Below, piece after piece: positions 23,801-28,502 of a stretch of DNA of 28,502 nucleotides. Source of the DNA: a virus. Below the pieces are notes generated by a model that saw nothing but the letters and a program-made list of their open reading frames with translations, was not told the DNA's origin and did not search any database. The translations under genes and the position numbers were made by a program. Position 1 is the stretch's first letter, and each line of letters opens with the position of its first letter. The DNA lies in the IMG/VR virus record IMGVR_UViG_3300025585_000136, positions 1-28,502 of that record. One strand, given 5' to 3'.

Positions 23801-25725
23801 GTCCGCAAGAGCAACGGGCATTTGAGCAGGCCATAGAGGCCGCTGCTGCGTCCGGGAACGTGCAGGCGGCACTAGAACTTAGTCAGGCGGCGGAATCTGC
23901 TATGCGCGCTGTAGGGGTCGAGCCTCCGGCCAAGTTTCAAATCCCTACGCTACGCCAGTCGGTCAAAACAGAGGCGGAATCCCGCGCCCCTTGGGAACAG
24001 GTGCTGTCCGGAGTCGGGTCCGCAGCGGTTCGGGCTGGCGAAGGGCTGAAAGCCATTGCGCCAAATCCTGGCGTAGTTCCTATGCGCGGCATGTACACGA
24101 ACGAACCGCCTTTGCAAGTCGTTCCGGGCGGTCCAGAACTCAATAAAGCGCGGGTAGCCGACTGGACTGCGGTCCGGGACGCGACTCCGTACACGCAAGG
24201 CGGCAACATTGGCGGCAATCTCGGCATGGCGGCGGTCGCTCCCGCCGCTGCCGGGTCAACGATTGCGCGTGCTGCCGGCGTTTCCCCCGGAATCCTTGGC
24301 AGTCGAATGGGTATGACTGCGGATACCATGTTGACGGCCGGCGCAGTAAACGCGGCAATGGAACCCGGCACGGTTCAAGAACGCGCCAAGGCCGGTATTA
24401 CTGCGGCGCTTATGGCGGGCGTTCCTACCGCAGCAATGGGCGCATCTCAGGGTGCTCGCAGGATGACAACCCGGGCCGGTAAGCAAATCAGCGTAGGCGA
24501 AGGGTTGCGGCGGGAATTGGGCGATGACGTGGCCGATACGCTTGCAGCAAAACTGGCTGCTGGCGAAGATGATGTCGCCCGGGTGCTAGGGACTCGTCCG
24601 AGCGCATCTCAGTTGACGGAAAACCCTACTCTGCAAACGCTGGAAAGCGGGTCAAGAACGAACCGCGGGGATTTGTGGCGTCCGTTTGACCAAGCGAACG
24701 CGCAGGCGAGATGGGATGCGTTGCAGGGCAGGGCGGGGACTCCTGAGGCGCTGGAACAAATGCGCCTGTCGCGGGATCAGTTGACTGCTCCGATGCGAGA
24801 ACAGGCTCTCACAAAAGCCAGTCAAGCAATCCGGTCAAATCTTGGCGATACGGCAGAAGTATCCGCTCCGATCCGCCAGCTAATCGACCGATTGCAGACA
24901 GGGGACATGCGTCCCAACCAGCAAGTCCAGACGATGGTTAGCTTTGTTCAGAAGGAACTAGAACAGGGCGCTACGCCTGGGCAGATTTACCAGATTCGCA
25001 AGCAGTTGACCGACGGGATTGCAAACGCGCCTACAAGCGAACTGTCCCAAGCGGCGAGAAGTGCCCGCCCGCAGCGCATGGAACTAATCAAATCGCTGGA
25101 CGATGCTCTAGATAATTTGTCCGGAGGGCAGTGGTCAAAGTACATGCAGACGTATGCGGCAGAGTCCCCGCCGATTACGTCAATGACCGCCATGCAAAAA
25201 ATCGTTCAAGCGTTGGAGCGGGGGCAGGAGACTGGTCGCGTTCCGACCTTGATGGGTGGTGGGGATTCCCCTGCATGGAAAACGATGGGAAACCTTCGGG
25301 ACAGGTTTGGGGAAAAGATGTTCGGCAATAAGACAATCGATCAATTCGTACCCGAGGACCGAGCGATTGTCGATGCGCTGGTTGCCAGTCTCAAGAGACA
25401 ATCCGAAGGAATGGGCGGCGCAAAAGCTACGCTAGGATCGCATACGGCGCCGCTGATCGCTGCCGCCAATCGAAGCGATGCCGTGGCTAGGACACTGGCG
25501 AACGGAGCGGCAGGAAGCGCAATGCCCATGGTAGGAGGCATCCTAACGTCTAAGTTGTTCGACTCAATGGGACGCAAGGCAGAAGAAGAATTGGCGCGTG
25601 TGCTTCAAGACCCTCGCTTGCTGGCGCAGGCAATGGAACGCGCTAAGAACGCAAGGATGTTGATGGAAAGTTCGCAGCGCGTTGGTGCTGCTGCCGGGCG
25701 TGGATACGCCACCAATCCCGACTAA
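23797..25725 (+). CDS. Large internal virion/ejection protein candidate
   Basis: The 642-residue protein starts at an ATG overlapping the previous stop. At about residues 130-225 there is a Gly/Ala-rich segment (GGNIGGNLGMAAVAPAAAG and onward) resembling glycine-zipper or membrane-inserting helices. The remainder is helical with many Arg/Glu residues. Large internal proteins of podoviruses are ejected with the DNA and form a channel through the cell envelope, and this layout would fit. No transglycosylase motif was recognised. The next gene is a tail fibre. Confidence 0.65.
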   Translation: MSPQEQRAFEQAIEAAAASGNVQAALELSQAAESAMRAVGVEPPAKFQIPTLRQSVKTEAESRAPWEQVLSGVGSAAVRAGEGLKAIAPNPGVVPMRGMYTNEPPLQVVPGGPELNKARVADWTAVRDATPYTQGGNIGGNLGMAAVAPAAAGSTIARAAGVSPGILGSRMGMTADTMLTAGAVNAAMEPGTVQERAKAGITAALMAGVPTAAMGASQGARRMTTRAGKQISVGEGLRRELGDDVADTLAAKLAAGEDDVARVLGTRPSASQLTENPTLQTLESGSRTNRGDLWRPFDQANAQARWDALQGRAGTPEALEQMRLSRDQLTAPMREQALTKASQAIRSNLGDTAEVSAPIRQLIDRLQTGDMRPNQQVQTMVSFVQKELEQGATPGQIYQIRKQLTDGIANAPTSELSQAARSARPQRMELIKSLDDALDNLSGGQWSKYMQTYAAESPPITSMTAMQKIVQALERGQETGRVPTLMGGGDSPAWKTMGNLRDRFGEKMFGNKTIDQFVPEDRAIVDALVASLKRQSEGMGGAKATLGSHTAPLIAAANRSDAVARTLANGAAGSAMPMVGGILTSKLFDSMGRKAEEELARVLQDPRLLAQAMERAKNARMLMESSQRVGAAAGRGYATNPD

Positions 25726-25736
25726 GGAAATAGACG

Positions 25737-26678
25737 ATGCCTCGCGACGGAAGCGGAACGTACAGCGCCCCTAGCAATTCCTGGAATCCCCCCGTTGACG
25801 GGACGGCGATCAATACGACCGATTGGGCGTCGATCTTGGCCGACCTGTCCTCCGCGCTGACGGCTAGCGTGTCCAAGGACGGGCAGACGACCATCACGGG
25901 CAATATCCCGATGGGCTCCAACAAACTGACGGGGCTCGCCAACGGTTCCGCCCGTACCGATAGCGGTCCTCTAGGGCAGATTCAGGACGGCGGATTCTGC
26001 TACCTGACAAGCACGGCGGGGACGAACACGATAACCGCTACGGCGGCGTACTCCATGAGTGCGTATACCGCAGGCCAGCGGTTCGTTTTCATCCCGGCAA
26101 ATTCCAACACTGGCGCCACGACCATCAATATCAACAGCATCGGGGCGAAGAACGTGTTTGCCTGGGGCGCTGCGTGCGTTGGAGGCGAACTGGTCGCCAA
26201 CCTGCCGACCGAGATCATCTACGATGGCACGCAGTTTCACTGCATCACGCCATACCTGAATCTGCCCAAATACTCCGTTTCTCGGTCCGCGAATCAGACG
26301 GCCATCGCTACGGCTACTTTTACGAAAGTGCAGTTCAACAGCGAGGCATACGATACGCACGGATGGTACGACAATGCCACGAACTTCCGATTCACACCAC
26401 TACGGGCCGGCAAGTACCAGATAACCGCCTCGGTCGATTGGGTCAGTATGGGGGATCAGGCGACTATCCAAACGCTGGTCTACAAGAACGGCAGCGTGTT
26501 TGCGTTCAACGAGATTGGAGCCTCGGGGACTGGTGCGGTAGGGTGCCAGTGCAGCGCCACGGTTACGATGAACGGCACTACGGATTATCTTGAGGTCTAC
26601 GTGTCCCAAAACTCCGGCATCAACCGGGACATCCTGGCCGGGACAGGAACCTACGTAACCGGGAACCTGCTGCCGTGA
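25737..26678 (+). CDS. Tail fibre/spike protein with C1q-like tip
   Basis: The 313-residue protein starts behind AAGGAAA. The N-terminal ~85 residues (MPRDGSGTYSAPSNSW, then PPVDGTAINTTDWASILADL) are a virion-anchor form common to phage tail fibres. The middle is beta-rich with NTGATTININSIG-like strands. The C-terminal ~130 residues (ATFTKVQFNSEAYDTHGWYD, FRFTPLRAGKYQITASVDW) look like a C1q/TNF jelly-roll receptor-binding tip. This is the likely host-recognition protein. The length is short for a fibre, so another receptor protein may exist outside the window. Confidence 0.75.
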   Translation: MPRDGSGTYSAPSNSWNPPVDGTAINTTDWASILADLSSALTASVSKDGQTTITGNIPMGSNKLTGLANGSARTDSGPLGQIQDGGFCYLTSTAGTNTITATAAYSMSAYTAGQRFVFIPANSNTGATTININSIGAKNVFAWGAACVGGELVANLPTEIIYDGTQFHCITPYLNLPKYSVSRSANQTAIATATFTKVQFNSEAYDTHGWYDNATNFRFTPLRAGKYQITASVDWVSMGDQATIQTLVYKNGSVFAFNEIGASGTGAVGCQCSATVTMNGTTDYLEVYVSQNSGINRDILAGTGTYVTGNLLP

Positions 26679-27094
26679 GGGCGCTTCTAGCGGCTATCCT
26701 GCTGTCCCCCGCGTTGTTGTGGGGGCAGTCGGTGTGTTTTGTTCACAGCAAACTTGTCCCGCCTCTTACGGAGGTAAGCCTATCAGGCGCCAATCCGTTT
26801 CAATACAACTCCGCTCAGAAACGGGAATACCCTTTCATCGTCCCTGCCGGTCAGGAACTGCGGATCACGACTGCGGTGCTATCGGTAAAGCTGCTCCGGA
26901 ACGGGCGGGCGTCTATGCTGGTGCTCGACAACGTCATTGCGGTAACCGCGCACGCGCCCGTTGTGCGGTTTGAGCCTGGAGTCGTCTTGCCGGCCGGCGC
27001 GGTGCTTACAGCAAAACTCATCAACAACGACGAAACGGAAGCCCAATGGATGGGTTCCGTTGTCTGCGGCGTGCTAGAGGTTGCCCTATATTAA
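26675..27094 (+). CDS. Secreted beta-rich protein closing the late operon, unknown
   Basis: The 139-residue protein starts at a GTG overlapping the fibre stop. Residues 1-18 (MRALLAAILLSPALLWGQ) look like a signal peptide with cleavage near residue 19. The mature part is beta-rich, with LRITTAVLSVKLLRNGRAS and NDETEAQWMGSVVCGVLEVALY, and two cysteines (VCF near the start and VVCG near the end) that could pair. It is directly downstream of the receptor-binding fibre. A periplasmic or surface role such as receptor masking is possible but unproven. Confidence 0.6.
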   Translation: MRALLAAILLSPALLWGQSVCFVHSKLVPPLTEVSLSGANPFQYNSAQKREYPFIVPAGQELRITTAVLSVKLLRNGRASMLVLDNVIAVTAHAPVVRFEPGVVLPAGAVLTAKLINNDETEAQWMGSVVCGVLEVALY

Positions 27095-27107
27095 CGGATA
27101 TAGGGCA
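27082..27107. terminator. Perfect 10-bp inverted repeat between convergent operons
   Basis: TGCCCTATAT (27082-27091) pairs with ATATAGGGCA (27098-27107) around the six-base loop TAACGG. It lies at the end of the rightward late operon and before the leftward genes. No U-tract follows on either strand, so it is not a textbook intrinsic terminator. It may be a bidirectional or factor-dependent terminator, or an operator. Confidence 0.4.
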
Positions 27108-27120
27108 TTCATATAGGGCA
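27098..27120 (+). repeat. Direct repeat of ATATAGGGCA
   Basis: ATATAGGGCA occurs at 27098-27107 and again at 27111-27120, a 13-base period. The second copy can also pair with TGCCCTATAT at 27082-27091, giving two alternative hairpins. Confidence 0.7.
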
Positions 27121-27144
27121 TCTAGTTTCCTAAAATCGACTAGA
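27121..27144. terminator. Second small hairpin in the convergent gap
   Basis: TCTAGT (27121-27126) pairs with ACTAGA (27139-27144), with an AT-rich loop. The stem is only 6 bp, so it is weak. It could assist termination of the leftward operon, whose last stop is at 27161. Confidence 0.25.
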
Positions 27145-27160
27145 AGTCTTAGCCGCGCCG

Positions 27161-27379
27161 TCACTCGACCCCGTACCGTTCCTTGATTCTCTGCTCGATC
27201 ATCTTCGCGACCAAGCCTACCGTCCCGTGCGGGAACTCGTCGCTGAATTGGCGCGCAATCTCGGCGCAGTCCTTGGCGACGGCTGCGGCGAAGGCGCGGC
27301 GCCGTAACGATCTGTGTCCGATTGCGTCGTAGTTCGCTTCAGACTCCATGTCGCGCAGCTCCTCGTCCGTGATCCTCAT
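27161..27379 (-). CDS. Small helical phage protein, unknown
   Basis: The 72-residue protein starts at ATG 27379 behind a very strong GGGAGGGGAAGGA site; a longer reading from 27403 would begin inside that site. The sequence MRITDEELRDMESEANYDA, then FAAAVAKDCAEIARQF, is helical and charged, typical of small early-region phage proteins. No known family is named. It is the last gene of the leftward operon and overlaps the stop of its upstream neighbour (ATGA). Confidence 0.65.
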   Translation of the reverse strand: MRITDEELRDMESEANYDAIGHRSLRRRAFAAAVAKDCAEIARQFSDEFPHGTVGLVAKMIEQRIKERYGVE

Positions 27380-27585
27380 TCCTTCCCCTCCCTCGGCTCC
27401 CACAGCTTACCGGCCCGCCCGCAGGGGCCATCGGCGATGGACCGCTCGTAGGAAGCGCTTGTTCCGTTTGTATCGCCGGCAAGGAATCTAGGATCGCGCT
27501 TTGCTACATCAATCTGCGTGCAAGACACCGCCCCGCTCGGATCAATCTCGCTGTGCCCGCACTTGTTGCACCGCTTGACGGTCAT
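27376..27585 (-). CDS. Small zinc-ribbon-like protein
   Basis: The 69-residue protein starts at ATG 27585 behind AAGGAG. The N-terminus carries C6-x2-C9 (MTVKRCNKCGH), with further cysteines at C22 (AVSCTQ) and later in DGPCGRAG, so a zinc site of C4 type is plausible. A longer in-frame start at 27681 lies inside the upstream gene and lacks this context. Function is unknown. Such small zinc proteins are common among early phage genes. Confidence 0.65.
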   Translation of the reverse strand: MTVKRCNKCGHSEIDPSGAVSCTQIDVAKRDPRFLAGDTNGTSASYERSIADGPCGRAGKLWEPREGKE

Positions 27586-27938
27586 GCTTGCTCCTTCCTC
27601 GCCGCGTCGATGGCTTTCAGCGCGGTATCGATGTAGTCCTTCTGGATTGTTCGGCACTCCGGTTCCGCGCATGGCTGGCACTCCCCGAGAGCCGCCTCGG
27701 CAACGGCGAGGACTTTCCGCCGCCGCTCGACCTCGGCCCGCGCCTCGTCGCGTTCGCGGGTGACGTCGCGGGTGACGGCGGCTAGTTCGCGTTCAAGCCA
27801 ATCAAGCCTGTCCGCCGCCTCTAGCGCGTACTGGTCCCACCAGTTTTTCAGGCGAGCAGGGTCGCGCAGTTTGTCTTGGATGCGGCCCGTGTTCGGTCCT
27901 TCGATTCCGTACAGGTCGTCGTCTCGAAACTCGCTCAC
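27582..27938 (-). CDS. Coiled-coil protein with Cys cluster, unknown
   Basis: The 118-residue protein starts at a GTG (27938) with GGAG eight bases upstream; an ATG at 27983 is further upstream and would overlap the previous gene. Residues ~45-85 are a coiled coil (LDWLERELAAVTRDVTRERD, then EARAEVERRRKVLAVAEAAL). A cluster C-x2-C-x4-C (ECQPCAEPEC) follows. No named family was recognised. It couples to the next gene by ATGA. Confidence 0.6.
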   Translation of the reverse strand: MSEFRDDDLYGIEGPNTGRIQDKLRDPARLKNWWDQYALEAADRLDWLERELAAVTRDVTRERDEARAEVERRRKVLAVAEAALGECQPCAEPECRTIQKDYIDTALKAIDAARKEQA

Positions 27939-28074
27939 TTGTAATCTCCAGTTACGGTATCGGCGCTTCCGCACTTCGGGCACTCAAGCGCGTCCCAAGT
28001 GCGTAAACTGCCTGCCACTCGTGGGCGCATTGCAGGCATTGCGCATGATCGGTGGTCCACAGTTCTTCAGTCAT
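27935..28074 (-). pseudogene. Zinc-ribbon gene with an apparent one-base frameshift
   Basis: From ATG 28074 the frame reads MTEELWTTDHAQCLQCAHEW, then QAVYALGTR, a first CxxC knuckle as in C4 zinc ribbons, and stops at 27952 after only 40 residues. In the next frame the DNA reads LECPKCGSADTVTGDYK, a perfect second CxxC knuckle, and stops at 27935 in a GTGA overlap with the next gene. So one base is missing near 27988-27994. The restored frame recovers both the second knuckle and the coupling pattern used throughout this genome. It is either a real broken gene or an assembly error. Confidence 0.7.
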
Positions 28075-28330
28075 GCGCGCCCATCCGATTCGCCTTTGCT
28101 TGCCGGATAAGGTCAGGTATTGACCCGTCCGGGTTAGGGAACAGTGCCTTGTACGCATCGCGGCCACGGTAGGTTGCGGCCTGCCATCCGTCGCTTCCTT
28201 TGACCAATACGCGCACTGCGAAACCGGCCTGTATCAGCGCATCGCGTCCCCGCTTGCTCGGCACGTCTCCATCCCAAAGCGGCCCCTGTTCAACGAGAGC
28301 AATCAACGTGTCTTTCTCTGCGCTGTTCAT
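28067..28330 (-). CDS. Small phage protein, unknown
   Basis: The 87-residue protein starts at ATG 28330 behind GAAGGGGGCG, since the 40-residue extension to 28447 overlaps the next gene. The sequence includes DTLIALVEQGPLWDGDVPSK and RGRDALIQAGFAVRVLVKG, a winged-helix-like layout, then YRGRDAYKALFPN. A small DNA-binding role is possible but not shown. Its stop overlaps the zinc-ribbon start by 8 bases. Confidence 0.6.
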   Translation of the reverse strand: MNSAEKDTLIALVEQGPLWDGDVPSKRGRDALIQAGFAVRVLVKGSDGWQAATYRGRDAYKALFPNPDGSIPDLIRQAKANRMGAHD

Positions 28331-28502
28331 TTCGCCCCCTTCGCTGCGGCGCGGATTGCGGTCGCGCAGTACAACCCATCGGCAAAGCCTTCGTATCCTC
28401 CGGCCTTTTCCATCTCGCCCTGAAGGCGCTCGCACACCTTCGCGCACGCCTCCGCCGTCTCCGCGATGGCTAGGCGGATGGCGTCCTCGGTGATTGTGGT
28501 AG
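28327..28502 (-). CDS. Partial small phage protein (start outside window)
   Basis: The frame is open to the right edge and stops at 28327 in an ATGA overlap with the next gene. The visible end reads TEDAIRLAIAETAEACAKVC, then ERLQGEMEKAGGYEGFADGL and YCATAIRAAAKGAK. It is helical and charged, in the style of short phage early proteins. No family assignment is possible from this fragment. Confidence 0.55.
   Translation of the reverse strand, partial: TTITEDAIRLAIAETAEACAKVCERLQGEMEKAGGYEGFADGLYCATAIRAAAKGAK

Noticed and set aside
27952-28167. 71-residue reading of the zinc-ribbon gene from an upstream ATG
   Set aside because: The extension lies inside the upstream gene, has no ribosome site, and hides the better start at 28074.

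Overview
The window is a gene-dense piece of a tailed double-stranded DNA phage genome, probably with a short (podovirus-type) tail. The reasons are an adaptor plus beta-propeller nozzle pair, three internal or ejection-type proteins, and no tape measure, sheath or long-tube genes. High GC, frequent GTG starts and Shine-Dalgarno-like spacers fit a high-GC proteobacterial host, but no host marker is present, so host assignment is inference. No integrase, repressor, tRNA, CRISPR array or insertion sequence was seen.

Layout. Positions 1-2953 are a replication module: the C-terminal part of a DnaB-type helicase, a DUF1376 replication protein and three small coupled genes. Four 24-bp iteron-like repeats lie inside the DUF1376 gene and make a candidate replication origin. 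A putative promoter at 2960-2988 precedes the packaging and head genes: small and large terminase, a small unknown, and a portal with a long coiled coil. Two small membrane proteins (holin candidates) follow. Positions 7950-12576 hold small beta-rich and surface-binding proteins, including a LamG-like lectin, a complete SGNH hydrolase, and two proteins that share a duplicated 71-residue C-terminal module. Scaffold, major capsid protein and a decoration-like protein occupy 12580-15140.

Positions 15143-17869 are a four-gene glycan cassette: a DUF115/MptE-like protein, a GT4-like glycosyltransferase, a class I SAM methyltransferase and a GT8-like glycosyltransferase. It sits inside the structural operon. 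From 17878 to 26678 come a conserved head/tail protein, adaptor, nozzle, GNAT acetyltransferase, a protein ending in an S74-like chaperone domain, two large internal-virion candidates and a tail fibre. A secreted small protein closes the rightward operon at 27094. A short gap with inverted and direct repeats separates it from a leftward operon of small genes (27161-28502), one of which carries an apparent frameshift.

Nearly all neighbouring genes overlap by 1 to 4 bases (ATGA, GTGA, TAATG or TGATG junctions), so each operon is probably translationally coupled. The most unusual content is the glycan cassette combined with a glycan-active esterase and a lectin, which suggests a phage that builds, modifies or reads sugars at the virion or host surface. 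The candidate origin inside the replication gene is the other strong signal.
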